Assembly: GCA_012520725.1 (NCBI GenBank)
Contig: JAAYNQ010000002.1
Location: 80,639 to 144,638, forward strand
Source of the DNA: Syntrophomonadaceae bacterium
Lineage (GTDB): Bacteria > Bacillota > Syntrophomonadia > Syntrophomonadales > Syntrophomonadaceae
DNA: 64,000 nucleotides
Reading direction: 5' to 3'
Shown here: piece by piece, positions 24,610 through 34,284 of the stretch
How the letters are laid out: the number at the start of each line of letters is the position of its first letter
Numbering within the stretch: the first letter of the stretch is position 1
Position numbers and translations under genes: made by a program
The notes under the pieces: generated by a model
What the model was told of the DNA's origin: nothing
The model's input: the letters and a program-made list of their open reading frames with translations, nothing else
Databases searched by the model: none

Positions 24610-26640
24610 CTAGTTATTTACAATATCTTTATCCTTTTTAAACTTTTTTCCTATATATGAGTTCATCCACTCCGCCTGCCCGATCTCCTGTATTAATATC
24701 CGGCTTAATTCAAGCAGCTTAAGGTCTTTTAGTAAATCCGCTACCTTGAGCTGGTTTAAGCCATGTTGCTTAACCCCCCAAAACTCACCGGCACCTCGCA
24801 AAAGCAAATCCTCCTGGGCTAGTCTAAAACCATCCTGAGTATTTTCCATAATCATCAGCCTTTTACAGCCATCTTCGGTGTGGGGATCTCCCAGCAAAAA
24901 ACAATAAGACTGCTTTTTCCCTCTTCCCACCCGACCTCGCAACTGGTGCAGCTGAGATAAACCAAATCGTTCAGCATGCATTACCACCATTATGGAAGCA
25001 GCCGGAACATCAACTCCAACCTCTATAACCGTAGTTGATACCAATACCTTTATTTCACCCGCTTTAAAACGCTGCATGATCTGCTCTTTTTCCCAGGCTT
25101 TTAGACGACCATGTATCAGACCTACCTCCAGATGGGAAAACATCCCCTCTTTTAGTCCTTCATAAAGGGTAATAGCAGCCAGCAGATCCTGTTTTTCTGA
25201 TTCTTCCACCAGAGGACAAACTATATAAGCCTGGACCGCCTCTTCTCTGACCTTGCGGGCAATGAAGCGGTAAACCCGATCCGCATTTCTATTGGGGACA
25301 AACCTGGTATCCACCTTTTTCCGCCCGGGCGGCATTTGGTCGATAATGGAAAGGGATAAATCCCCATATAAGGTTAAAGCCAGGGTTCTGGGTATGGGGG
25401 TGGCAGTCATCACCAGCAGGTCGGGTGCATAGCCTTTATAGCTCAACAAGGCTCTTTGTTTTACCCCAAAACGATGCTGCTCATCAATAACTGCCAAACC
25501 CAAACATTTAAATTCAACTTCATCCTGGATAATAGAATGGGTCCCTGCCAGTATATTTATTTCACCAGAAAGCAGAGCCTCCAGAATGCTGCGACGTTCA
25601 CCGGCTGAAGTGGAGCGAGTTAAGCGGGCTACTTCTACTCCCTGATCCTGGAAAATTTTCCTCAAAGATTGATAATGCTGCTCCACCAGAATCTCGGTAG
25701 GTGCCATTATGGCGGCCTGATAACCGCTAGCTACAGCCCTGGCCATGGATAGAGCCGCCACCACCGTCTTACCTGAGCCTACATCTCCCTGTAAAAGCCG
25801 GTTCATCTGCCGGGAAGCACCCATATCCTCATATATTTCTGCTAATACCCGGGTCTGGGCTGAAGTCAGAACAAAAGGCAACTGCTCTTGTATCCTCTCC
25901 AGCAGATTGCTTTGAGGCTGGTGTACTACATAGGAATCGGACTGCTGCTTTTTCTGTTCCTGAATCAGACTGTATTGAAAAAGCAGGAGCTCTTCCAGGG
26001 CCAATCTCTTACGAGCCCTAAGATAAGCGGGTCCATCCTGGGGAAAGTGCAAATTGTAAAAAGCAAAGCCTATATCGCAAAGATCATACTTTTGCTTCAG
26101 CTCCGGGCTTAATATATCCGGATAATGATGAAGATATTGGTTCAGAATATATAAAATAACCCCTCTTATGGTCTTCTGGCTTAATCCTTCCGTAAGAGCA
26201 TATACCGGCAGTACATCTACCTGCTGGCTGCCGGCATCCAGTATTTCATATTCGCTGACATTTAACTCCATAAGACCCTGAGCAGTTTTGACTTTCCCGC
26301 TGACAAACAGTTCCTGCCCGGGATTAATAAGCTGGTCTAAAAAAGGCTGATTAAACCACACGGCAGTAATCAGCCCGGTATCATCCTCCATCAGGGCTTT
26401 AAAAATGTGCAGTCCACGCCGGCTGCGAGAGGCATGAGTACCTTTAACTGTAGCCCGTACCGCTGCTGCCTCCCCCGGCTTCAGGGACTTGATGGGGTCT
26501 GGGTGACCCCGGTTGAAGTAGGCCCGGGGCACATACCAGAAGAGGTCGAAGATATTATCTACTCCCAGCCGTTTAAACTGCCGGCTTCTTTTAGGGCCAA
26601 TTCCTTTCAGGTATTGAATATCCTGAAACAGAGCTTCCAT
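24610..26640 (-). CDS. recG: ATP-dependent DNA helicase RecG
   Basis: A branch-migration helicase that remodels stalled forks and Holliday junctions. The 676-residue protein has the N-terminal wedge/OB domain (YLKGIGPKRSRQFKRLG onwards), Walker A LLQGDVGSGKTVVAAL, DEQHRFGVKQR (DEQH box), MTATPIPRTLALT, and the helicase C motifs STTVIEVGVDVP and QLRGRVGRG. The fatty-acid kinase fakA lies upstream, with a terminator between them. Confidence 0.97.
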   Translation of the reverse strand: MEALFQDIQYLKGIGPKRSRQFKRLGVDNIFDLFWYVPRAYFNRGHPDPIKSLKPGEAAAVRATVKGTHASRSRRGLHIFKALMEDDTGLITAVWFNQPFLDQLINPGQELFVSGKVKTAQGLMELNVSEYEILDAGSQQVDVLPVYALTEGLSQKTIRGVILYILNQYLHHYPDILSPELKQKYDLCDIGFAFYNLHFPQDGPAYLRARKRLALEELLLFQYSLIQEQKKQQSDSYVVHQPQSNLLERIQEQLPFVLTSAQTRVLAEIYEDMGASRQMNRLLQGDVGSGKTVVAALSMARAVASGYQAAIMAPTEILVEQHYQSLRKIFQDQGVEVARLTRSTSAGERRSILEALLSGEINILAGTHSIIQDEVEFKCLGLAVIDEQHRFGVKQRALLSYKGYAPDLLVMTATPIPRTLALTLYGDLSLSIIDQMPPGRKKVDTRFVPNRNADRVYRFIARKVREEAVQAYIVCPLVEESEKQDLLAAITLYEGLKEGMFSHLEVGLIHGRLKAWEKEQIMQRFKAGEIKVLVSTTVIEVGVDVPAASIMVVMHAERFGLSQLHQLRGRVGRGKKQSYCFLLGDPHTEDGCKRLMIMENTQDGFRLAQEDLLLRGAGEFWGVKQHGLNQLKVADLLKDLKLLELSRILIQEIGQAEWMNSYIGKKFKKDKDIVNN

Positions 26641-26769
26641 TATTCCTGTTTATCCTCCCTGTTATCCATTATCTTAGGAGTCAATAGACCCTTCAGTTCT
26701 GCAGTTTAGCAGTTAGAATGCAGAATGAATAGCATGATCTTGGCTATATAGTTGGTGGCAGTATAAAGA

Positions 26770-26806
26770 CAACCCGGAGCCAATTAAGGTATTCATCCCC
26801 GGGTTG
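26770..26806 (-). terminator. Terminator after fakA
   Basis: CAACCCGG and CCGGGTTG pair around a 21-base loop, with TCTTTAT following on the minus strand. It lies 21 bases after the fakA stop. Confidence 0.75.
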
Positions 26807-26827
26807 CCCTTAAACAATATTTCATCA

Positions 26828-28453
26828 TTACTCCACTGAAATAAAATAGCTATAATGAGGCTGTCCGCCCCAATGCATTTCCACTTCGTGTTCCGGGAAA
26901 GACTCTTCAATGATCTCCTTTAAAGCCATTGCTTCTTCTTCCCTTAAACCATTGCCATAGAAAAGGGTAATCAATTCACTATCTTCATCTACCATCTGCT
27001 CCAGGAGCTTTTGAGCAATCTCGTTTTCTTCATCTCCGGTTGCGGTAATTTCTCCCGCTAGAATACCTATCTTATCCCCTTCTTTGATATCCAGACCGTT
27101 CATGGCTGAATCCCTGACCGCGTAGGTTATCTCGGCGAATTTAACCTGTTTGATCTCTTCCGTCATTTCACTTAATATGCTATCAATATCACCTTCGGGA
27201 TCATAAGCCACCAAAGCGGTAATGGCTTGCATAACCGATAAGGTTGGCACCACCGCTATTTTCTTCTCAGTCAAGCTGTCCAGCTGTTGAGCAGCCATAA
27301 TTATATTGCTGTTATTGGGAAATATTATCACGGCTGGAGAATTCACCTTTTCTGCTGCAGATAAAAGGTCTTCGGTACTGGGATTCATAGTCTGCCCTCC
27401 CTCAACCACTTCATCCACGCCCAGGCTTTTCAGAATGTCAATAACCCCTGCTCCGGAAGCCACCGCCACTAGTCCAATCTTCTTAGCTGCTTTTTGCTTC
27501 TGTTCATCTTCCAAGTTTAGACGGTGTTCGTGTACTTCTTCCAGCATGTTATTGATTTTGATATCACTTAATTGTCCCCATTGCAAACAGGATTCCAATA
27601 CCTTACCAGGGTGGTTAACATGTATATGCACCTTAACCAGGTCATCTCCACCAACCACCAGCATAGAATCCCCCAGTGGATTTAGATGCTCTTTTATTTC
27701 TTCGGGATTCAGATCATTGCCTTTTATCAATAATTCAGTACAATACTGGTATTCCAAGGCTTCCAACCTGACCGCCATGGCTTCAACTGTTTCCGGCGCC
27801 ATATCCTGGCGATAGGTATCCAGGGGAATTTCGTTTTCAAGGGCAAAACCCTCCATAAAACCTTCCAGGAAATAGACCAATCCCTGTCCGCCGGAATCTA
27901 CCACTCCTGCTTCCTTAAGCACCGGCAGCATATCCGGAGTCTTCTTCAGGGTTCTTGCTCCGGCATTGATACCGGATAAGAGCATGGCAATAATATCTTT
28001 ATTATGGCTTGCTTCTTTTTCACAGGCTCGTGCTACCTCTCTAATAACAGTAAGAATGGTTCCTTCCACCGGTTTCATGACCGCCTCATAAGCGGTATCG
28101 GATCCATTTTTAAAAGCCCTGGCCAAATCCATGGAACCAGCTTTTTCCTTTCCCTCCAGTTCCCGGGCTATACCCCTGAAGATCTGGGAAAGTATAACTC
28201 CCGAATTGCCCCGGGCCCCCATCAAAGCGCCTTTGGATATGGCTTTGGCTACCTTACCCAGAGCTTGATCCTGGTTTTTTTCACCTTCTTTAACTGCTGA
28301 CATCAGGGTAAGATACATATTGGTCCCCGTATCTCCGTCCGGTACTGGAAATACATTGAGTTGATCAACCCTATCTTTATTGTGTTCCAGTTTTATGCAG
28401 CCCGCCTTTATGCTTCTTACCAGATCGATTCCTTCAACAAACTCGAGACTCAA
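26828..28453 (-). CDS. fakA: Fatty acid kinase ATP-binding subunit FakA (DAK domain)
   Basis: Phosphorylates fatty acids held by a FakB (DegV) partner to give acyl-phosphate for phospholipid synthesis, feeding the same pool as PlsX. The 541-residue protein has an N-terminal DhaL-like nucleotide domain with LNVFPVPDGDTGTNMYLTL and GARGNSGVILSQIFRG, a DSGGQGLVYFLEG segment and a C-terminal FakB-interacting region ending in YSYFISVE. It follows asp23 by 14 bases, as in most Firmicutes. No degV/fakB gene is in the window. Confidence 0.94.
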   Translation of the reverse strand: MSLEFVEGIDLVRSIKAGCIKLEHNKDRVDQLNVFPVPDGDTGTNMYLTLMSAVKEGEKNQDQALGKVAKAISKGALMGARGNSGVILSQIFRGIARELEGKEKAGSMDLARAFKNGSDTAYEAVMKPVEGTILTVIREVARACEKEASHNKDIIAMLLSGINAGARTLKKTPDMLPVLKEAGVVDSGGQGLVYFLEGFMEGFALENEIPLDTYRQDMAPETVEAMAVRLEALEYQYCTELLIKGNDLNPEEIKEHLNPLGDSMLVVGGDDLVKVHIHVNHPGKVLESCLQWGQLSDIKINNMLEEVHEHRLNLEDEQKQKAAKKIGLVAVASGAGVIDILKSLGVDEVVEGGQTMNPSTEDLLSAAEKVNSPAVIIFPNNSNIIMAAQQLDSLTEKKIAVVPTLSVMQAITALVAYDPEGDIDSILSEMTEEIKQVKFAEITYAVRDSAMNGLDIKEGDKIGILAGEITATGDEENEIAQKLLEQMVDEDSELITLFYGNGLREEEAMALKEIIEESFPEHEVEMHWGGQPHYSYFISVE

Positions 28454-28467
28454 GTGTTTATCCTCCC

Positions 28468-28830
28468 CTATTTTTCTGTAAGAACCTTAACGCCTCTTAC
28501 ATTGACATTAACTGTGGCTACTGGTATGCCGGCAATGTTTTCCAATTCATAGCGCACTTTTTGCATAACATTGTTGCCCACTTCTTTTATCTTAATACCA
28601 TAGCCCACTATAACATGTAAATCTACTTCCAGTCCATTTTCCCCTTTTTTTACCATAACGCCCTTTCGGACCGATTCTCTGCCTAAAATACTGCTTAATC
28701 CAGAATGGAAATCCTGGGCTACCATCCCTACCAGGCCATAACAGTCCATGGCTGCCAGACCGGCAATGCTTTGTACTACTTCTTTATCTACATTTACTGT
28801 TCCCAGGTCATTGGTCTTAATCGTGTACAT
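28468..28830 (-). CDS. Asp23/Gls24 family protein (YloU)
   Basis: A 120-residue cell-envelope-associated protein of the Asp23 family. It begins MYTIKTNDLGTVNV, followed by VVQSIAGLAAMDCYGLVGM, LEVDLHVIVGYGIKI and VNVNVRGVKVL, the usual repeated beta-alpha pattern. It precedes fakA and is divergent from rpmB, a conserved Firmicute arrangement. AGGAGGTAGTTTC precedes the ATG. The function is likely structural or membrane stress related. Confidence 0.92.
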   Translation of the reverse strand: MYTIKTNDLGTVNVDKEVVQSIAGLAAMDCYGLVGMVAQDFHSGLSSILGRESVRKGVMVKKGENGLEVDLHVIVGYGIKIKEVGNNVMQKVRYELENIAGIPVATVNVNVRGVKVLTEK

Positions 28831-28887
28831 GAAACTACCTCCTATCTGTTATTGAATATTCTACAAGAGAATATTTATTCCTTTTTC

Positions 28888-28916
28888 TTGCCCTTTATGG
28901 TTAGATTTGATAAAAT
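28888..28916 (+). promoter_or_regulatory. Sigma-A promoter for rpmB
   Basis: TTGCCC (28888-28893) and TAAAAT (28911-28916) are separated by 17 bases, with the transcript start expected about 30 bases before the GTG start of rpmB. Confidence 0.7.
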
Positions 28917-28951
28917 ATGTAGGTGCACTTCAATGAGAGGGGGCAAGAAAC

Positions 28952-29140
28952 GTGGCTAAATGTGACATTTGCGGGAAAGGCATTGGTTTTGGTAAAAAGT
29001 ACAGCCACTCCCATATAAGAACTAACCGGCAATGGAAACCAAATATTCAACGGGTAAGAGCAATAGTAGATGGCACTCCTAAAAGACTTAATGTTTGTAC
29101 CCGCTGCCTGCGTTCGGGAAAAGTACAAAGAGCTATTTAA
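28952..29140 (+). CDS. rpmB: 50S ribosomal protein L28
   Basis: A 62-residue ribosomal protein starting with GTG after GAGAGGGGGCAAGAAAC. It shows [33 protein letters not shown] and [15 protein letters not shown]. The two CxxC pairs (CDIC and CTRC) make it the zinc-binding form. Confidence 0.97.
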   Translation: MAKCDICGKGIGFGKKYSHSHIRTNRQWKPNIQRVRAIVDGTPKRLNVCTRCLRSGKVQRAI

Positions 29141-29159
29141 TACTCATTTGACAAGAGAG

Positions 29160-29179
29160 CCCGGGGCTTATTCCCCGGG
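29160..29179. terminator. Bidirectional terminator between rpmB and hslO
   Basis: CCCGGGG and CCCCGGG form a perfect stem with loop CTTATT, followed on the plus strand by TTATTTG. It touches the hslO stop codon and serves converging rpmB and hslO. Confidence 0.8.
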
Positions 29180-30061
29180 TTATTTGCTTCTATAAGCATC
29201 AATTTCTGCTTGATCAAATTGGTAAACCTGATTGCAGAAATTGCAGGTGATCTCCAATCCCCCCTCTTTCTCACAAATATCAGCTAGTTCCTCTTCAGAT
29301 AGACCGGATAATATAACCCCCAGCCGCTCCCGGCTGCATTTACATTTAAAAGCTAAGGGCTTGGAGTCCAGCTGCTGATAAGCTATGCCTTCCATGACTT
29401 GGGCCAATACCTCTTCCAGGCTTTCATGCCGGTATATGGCATCACTTATGGGTCCTAATCTACCTACGTTTTCTTCCAAGCTTTGCAGGAGATCGTCCTG
29501 GGCACCGGGCATGGCTTGAATGATTAAACCTCCAGCAGCCTTTATGCTCAAATCCGTATCAACTAATACTCCTAAGGCCACCAAGGAAGGTATCTGCTCA
29601 GATTGCATAAAGTACTGGGCCAGATCTTCTGCGATCTCACCGCTCAGCAGCTTAACTTGTCCCCTAAAGGGCTGTTTCAGGCCCATATCCCTTATTACTT
29701 CCAAATAGCCTTCTTGTCCTACTAGTCCTCCCACATCCAGTTTTCCTGGAGCTTGGGGAGGCAAATCTGCCTGCGGCACTGAAATTAATGCTCTTCCATG
29801 GCCTGCTGCATCAACTGTAGCTACAATGGGCCCGGCCGGGCCATTGCCGTTAACCCTCAGGGTAAGGGCATGGTCTTCCCCCTTTAAGTCACTGCCCATC
29901 ATCAGAGCTGCCGTTAGGACCCGGCCTAAGGCTGCAGAAGCAGTGGCTGAAGTCTGGTGGCGAATATGGGCTTCTTCCACTACCCCGGTAGTGCTGGCCA
30001 AAATAACCCTCACCTGTTTATCAGCGTCAAGGGCTTTTATCAAATAATCCTTTTTTATCAC
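29180..30061 (-). CDS. hslO: Redox-regulated chaperone Hsp33
   Basis: A holdase activated by oxidation of its zinc-bound cysteines. The 293-residue protein has the N-terminal domain (VILASTTGVVEEAHIRHQTS, VNGNGPAGPIVATVDA) and the C-terminal redox switch with CKC (in FKCKCSRERL) and CNFC (in EITCNFCNQVY), the exact C-x-C and C-x2-C spacing. Presence in a strict anaerobe suggests protection during air exposure. Confidence 0.95.
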   Translation of the reverse strand: MIKKDYLIKALDADKQVRVILASTTGVVEEAHIRHQTSATASAALGRVLTAALMMGSDLKGEDHALTLRVNGNGPAGPIVATVDAAGHGRALISVPQADLPPQAPGKLDVGGLVGQEGYLEVIRDMGLKQPFRGQVKLLSGEIAEDLAQYFMQSEQIPSLVALGVLVDTDLSIKAAGGLIIQAMPGAQDDLLQSLEENVGRLGPISDAIYRHESLEEVLAQVMEGIAYQQLDSKPLAFKCKCSRERLGVILSGLSEEELADICEKEGGLEITCNFCNQVYQFDQAEIDAYRSK

Positions 30062-30377
30062 CTTAACATCCCTTTATAATAATACTTCACTAGTAATTAT
30101 AACCACAAATAGCTTTAATTTAAAATTGATTGCTTAGAAAATACATCCCAAGCACTTTATTTTTTCGCCAGAGAACTGCTTTATAAACCTGCCATCTATA
30201 TCTTAGCTTGTGACTCCATACTGCTTAATATAAGCTAATGGCTCATATTTCAGGGTCAGGTTTCTATCATGACCTGTTTCCATGACTAAATGACGGTTTA
30301 AATCCAGTTTGAAATGTAGTAATTTTAAATAGGAGCTATATTTTCATAAAACATAATACCAAGTGGAGGAAATGAAT
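30062..30377. other. Intergenic region between hslO and the gamma-carbonic anhydrase gene
   Basis: A 316-base A/T-rich gap between divergent genes. A TATAAT-like box lies on the minus strand about 35 bases before hslO, without a clear -35 box. GGTCA and TGACC near 30255-30276 could form a weak hairpin. No frame with a ribosome site is seen. Confidence 0.5.
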
Positions 30378-30908
30378 ATGGCAGTATATGCATTTGAAGG
30401 CAATCGCCCGGAAATAAGCAAACTGGCTTATATCCACCCCAGCGCATCGGTAATAGGCAATGTAATAATAGGTGATCAGTGTTTTATAGGTCCCGGAGCA
30501 GTTATCAGGGCAGACTATGGCAAAATATGTTTGGGATCCGGCTGTGCAATTGAAGACAATTGCATCATACACTCTGAACCTGACAGCATAGTATTAATGG
30601 AAAATGACATAATTGTAGGCCATGGTGCCATAGTACATGGTCCTTGTTTGATAAAAAACAATTCCATCATCGGCATGGGATCTATCATATCAACCGGCTG
30701 CGAAGTTGGCTCTTATTGTTTTTTGGCCGCTGGCAGTCTGCTATTGCCCGGTCAGCATATTCCCGCCCGAACCATGGCCGCCGGCAACCCGGCCAGGCCC
30801 AAAAAAGCAGTGGATGGAAAGCTTTTGTTTTATTGCCAAAAAGCACCTGCCCTTTACCGTCAACTCTCAGAACGCTATATTAAAGGGCTTGAACTATTAA
30901 GCCCTTAA
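30378..30908 (+). CDS. Gamma-carbonic anhydrase family hexapeptide-repeat protein
   Basis: A 176-residue left-handed beta-helix protein of the gamma-class carbonic anhydrase/YrdA/PaaY group. Hexapeptide repeats run from YIHPSASVIGNVIIGD through GPGAVIRADYG to the C-terminal helix. The three zinc histidines are visible in CIIHSEP and VGHGAIVHG. GGAGG lies eight bases before the chosen ATG. Whether it is an active carbonic anhydrase or an acetyltransferase-like paralogue cannot be decided from sequence alone. Confidence 0.88.
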   Translation: MAVYAFEGNRPEISKLAYIHPSASVIGNVIIGDQCFIGPGAVIRADYGKICLGSGCAIEDNCIIHSEPDSIVLMENDIIVGHGAIVHGPCLIKNNSIIGMGSIISTGCEVGSYCFLAAGSLLLPGQHIPARTMAAGNPARPKKAVDGKLLFYCQKAPALYRQLSERYIKGLELLSP

Positions 30909-31175
30909 ACTGCCATACCAGCCAGGGGCAGCCCAATAGCAGCAGACAATGGACTTACATGGGGAGACTGGGGCAGACAGCCAGCTGCAGCATACTCTTA
31001 ATAAGTATGGATACTGCTGTGGTAGTGCCAACGGTATGGACTCTATGACTTATGACCAGGAAAATAAAGTATTTTTATATTATTAAGAAAAGAAAAAAAT
31101 AGGCTCAGGCAGGGAAATATAAGCTCAAAGTAGAACTTCTTATTTTGTGATTGTAGGATTAAAGGGGGCATTAGA

Positions 31176-31664
31176 TTGCGCTTAGCAGTTTACCCGGGAA
31201 GCTTCGATCCAATTACCAACGGTCATATCGACGTACTGGAGAGAAGCAGCAAACTATTTGACCGGATCATTATTGCAGTAGTACACAACCTGACCAAAAA
31301 AGCCATGTTTTCTCTGGATGAAAGAGTAGAGATGATAAGAGAAAGTGTAGCACATATTCCCAATGTAGAAATTGATTGCTTCAGCGGTTTATTGGCCAAC
31401 TATCTGGCAGAAAAAAAGGCCTGTGCCATAATAAGAGGTTTGAGGACGGTTACCGACTTTGAGTATGAAATGCACATGGCCATGATTAACCGGGAACTTA
31501 TCCCTGAAATCGATACCATATTTATAACTTCAGATAAGAACTATATATTTATCTCTTCCAGTGCAGTAAAGGAAGCGGCCATGGTAGGGGGTAAGGTTGA
31601 ACAAATGGTACCCCCCATAGTAAACCGGGCATTAAAAGAAAAGTATTTATCGACCTTAAGCTGA
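31176..31664 (+). CDS. coaD: Phosphopantetheine adenylyltransferase
   Basis: Fourth step of coenzyme A synthesis. The 162-residue protein has the nucleotidyltransferase motif GSFDPITNGHIDVLERS and the C-terminal ISSSAVKEAA. It uses a TTG start preceded by AAAGGGGG. It is detached from rsmD, its usual partner, which is encoded 9 kb away. Confidence 0.96.
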   Translation: MRLAVYPGSFDPITNGHIDVLERSSKLFDRIIIAVVHNLTKKAMFSLDERVEMIRESVAHIPNVEIDCFSGLLANYLAEKKACAIIRGLRTVTDFEYEMHMAMINRELIPEIDTIFITSDKNYIFISSSAVKEAAMVGGKVEQMVPPIVNRALKEKYLSTLS

Positions 31665-31784
31665 TATAAAACACAATATATTAAAAGTGATATAATCCCC
31701 ATCATTCCAGTCATTGCTTTTGGGGTAGTTCATATATTTTCACCCTGTTAGCAGTTGATCCCGATAAAAAGGAGCTCTCTTTGA

Positions 31785-32294
31785 GTGATATTCTCACCGA
31801 TTTTTTCCAGCATAGATAGAGCCAAACTGCAGAATCCATCCCAAATAAGAGCCTGGCTGCTAGAATTGATGCAAGCATATCCCTTGGAAATCAGTACTCC
31901 TCTGGCCTTGGCCATTTATGCCGGAGGAGTAAGACCTGATGGGAACAATTATGAAACCCTGGGGCAAGCTACCCTGCTGGACTATTTTATCTCGCAAGTG
32001 ACCCGGGATTTATATCAATTAGCTGAAGTTTCAGAAGCTGAGTATGAGCGTTTTCTGGACCTGCTGGATCTCAAATCATCCCGGGCTCTCTTGCAATTAG
32101 GCCAGATAGCAGCCAAATATGATCTTTATCCATCCGATTATACCCCAGGTAATTTAAGCCGGATAAGTGATGCAGATGACCGACGTGATTTTGAAAAGCA
32201 CTTTTTGGAGGAAGCCTTTTTAAACTCTGCCTTTACCATACTGGCCGGTGTTTTTTACTATGTCCACGGAAAATTATACCCGCTTAAGACTTAA
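31785..32294 (+). CDS. Hypothetical protein, 169 residues
   Basis: A mostly helical soluble protein with no motif I recognise. Noted segments are LALAIYAGGVRPDGNN, LDLLDLKSSRALLQLGQIAAKYDLYP and the C-terminal FTILAGVFYYVHGKLYP. The start is GTG with AAGGAG ten bases upstream. It has no transmembrane segment or signal peptide. The neighbours, coaD and ku, give no functional clue. Confidence 0.6.
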   Translation: MIFSPIFSSIDRAKLQNPSQIRAWLLELMQAYPLEISTPLALAIYAGGVRPDGNNYETLGQATLLDYFISQVTRDLYQLAEVSEAEYERFLDLLDLKSSRALLQLGQIAAKYDLYPSDYTPGNLSRISDADDRRDFEKHFLEEAFLNSAFTILAGVFYYVHGKLYPLKT

Positions 32295-32437
32295 GACTAT
32301 ACATTCCTTAATAAGAGCAGAATATCAAGTGCTTCTCTATCTACCCAATACTCCCCGGGAAATTATGATTCAAGTAAAGTTAAAGCATAAAAGCCCTTCT
32401 TGTAATAAAAGCTAAGTACAAATCAACGGGAAGGAAG

Positions 32438-33271
32438 ATGGATTTGAGAACTCTGTGGAAGGGCGCAGTTAGTTTTGGTCTGGTCAATATCCCAGTAAAA
32501 ATGTACGTAGCTACCGAAAAAAAAGATATTAAATTTAATTACCTGCATAAAGAATGCATGTCCCCGGTTAAGTATCGCAAATACTGCCCTAACTGTGATC
32601 GGGAGCTGAACGGTGAGGAAATCGTCCGGGGCTATGAGTATCAGAAAGACCAATATGTAATAATCAACGAGGAAGATATGGAACGCATCCCTCTTAACAA
32701 CACCAAAACTATCGATATATTGGACTTCGTAGATCTGAATCAACTGGATCCAATCTATTTTGATAAAAGCTATTATCTAGAAGCTTCTGCCGGAGGTGAG
32801 AAAGCTTACACCCTATTGACTCAAGCTATGGAGCAAACCGGCAAAGTAGCAATAGCCAAGGTGCTAATTCGCAGCAAACAAAGTTTGGCCGCCCTGCGTA
32901 TAAAAGATAGGGTCTTGGTGATGGAAACCATCTTCTATCCTGACGAAATTCGATCCCCTGCCTCTCTTAATACAGGAATAGAAGCAGTCCAGCTAAATGA
33001 TAATGAGATGAAAATGGCAGTTAATCTGATCCAAAATCTTTCCAGCGATTTTGATCCTGCCAAATACCAGGATGAATACCGGGAGGCTCTCTGGGAGATG
33101 ATACAGAGCAAGGTATCCGGCCAGGAAGTTGTAGTATCCCCGGCATCCCCGAACACAGCTAATGTGGTGGACCTGATGGAAGCCTTGAAAGCCAGTGTGG
33201 AACTGGCCGAGAGTAAAAGAAAGGCCAGCGGTACTAAAAAGCCGGGCCGTCGTAAAAAAACCGGCAGCTAA
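32438..33271 (+). CDS. ku: Non-homologous end-joining protein Ku
   Basis: A bacterial Ku (277 residues) that would bind DNA ends as a homodimeric ring. It begins LWKGAVSFGLVNIPVKMYVAT, has the zinc-like CMSPVKYRKYCPNC segment, YFDKSYYLEAS, and a Lys/Arg-rich tail ending GTKKPGRRKKTGS, which is the family's DNA-binding extension. No ligD lies in the window, so its ligase partner must be elsewhere or Ku acts with another ligase. In spore-formers Ku protects dormant DNA. Confidence 0.95.
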   Translation: MDLRTLWKGAVSFGLVNIPVKMYVATEKKDIKFNYLHKECMSPVKYRKYCPNCDRELNGEEIVRGYEYQKDQYVIINEEDMERIPLNNTKTIDILDFVDLNQLDPIYFDKSYYLEASAGGEKAYTLLTQAMEQTGKVAIAKVLIRSKQSLAALRIKDRVLVMETIFYPDEIRSPASLNTGIEAVQLNDNEMKMAVNLIQNLSSDFDPAKYQDEYREALWEMIQSKVSGQEVVVSPASPNTANVVDLMEALKASVELAESKRKASGTKKPGRRKKTGS

Positions 33272-33309
33272 AGAGTAAATCGCCAGAGTATTAATTGTGT
33301 TATTGGGGG

Positions 33310-33600
33310 TTATTCTTTGCATAAAGGGCGGGTTAACTCGCTGTTGCTGATCCTTTTCCACCAGGAACAGCTCAGCTCCCGCAAGGGTTCCAGGATTCCT
33401 AATTCCCGGAGCAGTTTACCCATAGTGGTGCTCTCCCCTCCCGGCAGAATAATACCGTCTATTCCAGACAATTGCTGGGGTTTCCTCACCTGGATAATAT
33501 CTATTCCTGGAATCTTTTGCAGGCATTGAACATGTTCCATAACCGATCCCTGCAGGGCCAGCACCCCCACCTGCAAACCTTTACCAACCTCGATGGGCAT
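33310..33600 (-). pseudogene. pdxT: pdxT fragment, C-terminal half missing
   Basis: The remnant of the glutaminase subunit of pyridoxal 5'-phosphate synthase. VGVLALQGSVMEHV and IDGIILPGGESTTMGKLLRELG match PdxT, but homology ends after LREL, roughly residue 72. The nucleophile segment (GTCAG in full PdxT) and the His-Glu dyad are absent in every frame checked down to ku. The product, 96 residues instead of about 190, cannot hydrolyse glutamine. Its start overlaps the end of the pdxS remnant, preserving the original pdxST order. Confidence 0.88.
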
Positions 33601-34282
33601 ATTGATCCTCCAGTTTATCTATCTCCAAACCCTCCATAGCGTCACCTAATCCTTCCGAGACTTCCATAATAATCTGGGGGTCCTGATAGTTGGTAGTGGC
33701 CTTGACAATAGCCCGGGCTCTGGCTTCCGGATCTGCCGATTTAAAGATACCTGAACCGACAAATATTCCATCACAGCCTAGCTGCATCATTAGAGCGGCA
33801 TCGGCCGGTGTAGCTATTCCCCCGGCAGCAAAGTTGACCACCGGTAATTTTTTATGTTCGGCAATATAGTCCAGCAGCTCTACCGGAGATCCAATCTCTT
33901 TAGCATAAGTCATGCGTTCTTCCCGGGGCATAAGTTGTACCCGGCGAATTTGCGAGCTAATGCAGCGCATATGCCTGACGGCCTCTACCACATTACCGGT
34001 TCCGGCTTCACCTTTAGTGCGGATCATGGCCGCCCCTTCGCCGATTCTGCGCAGGGCCTCTCCCAGGTCTCTGGCTCCACATACAAAAGGAATATCAAAG
34101 CTCTTTTTGTCAATGTGGAACATTTCATCCGCCGGAGTCAAGACTTCGCTTTCATCAATAAAGTCGATACCAATAGCCTGCAATATTTGTGCTTCTACAA
34201 AATGCCCTATTCTCACTTTGGCCATGACTGGGATACTAACCGCCTTTTTTATCTCCTTAATCATTTTGGGATCGGACATACG
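33581..34282 (-). pseudogene. pdxS: pdxS fragment, N-terminus deleted
   Basis: The synthase subunit of pyridoxal 5'-phosphate synthase, lacking about its first 60 residues. Homology begins abruptly at [15 protein letters not shown] and continues to the normal C-terminus ENQYAHRGW-like (EDQYAHRGW). The catalytic lysines in MAKVRIGH and [10 protein letters not shown] survive, but the N-terminal strand with the essential aspartate (in the VIMDV region of intact PdxS) is gone. An in-frame TGA lies three codons upstream of the surviving arginine, so no hidden N-terminus exists. An ATG exists, but activity is unlikely. Confidence 0.87.
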
Positions 34283-34284
34283 GT

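Noticed and set aside
33581..34279. Functional short PdxS starting at the internal ATG
   Set aside because: It lacks the N-terminal strand with an essential aspartate, and its partner PdxT is also truncated.
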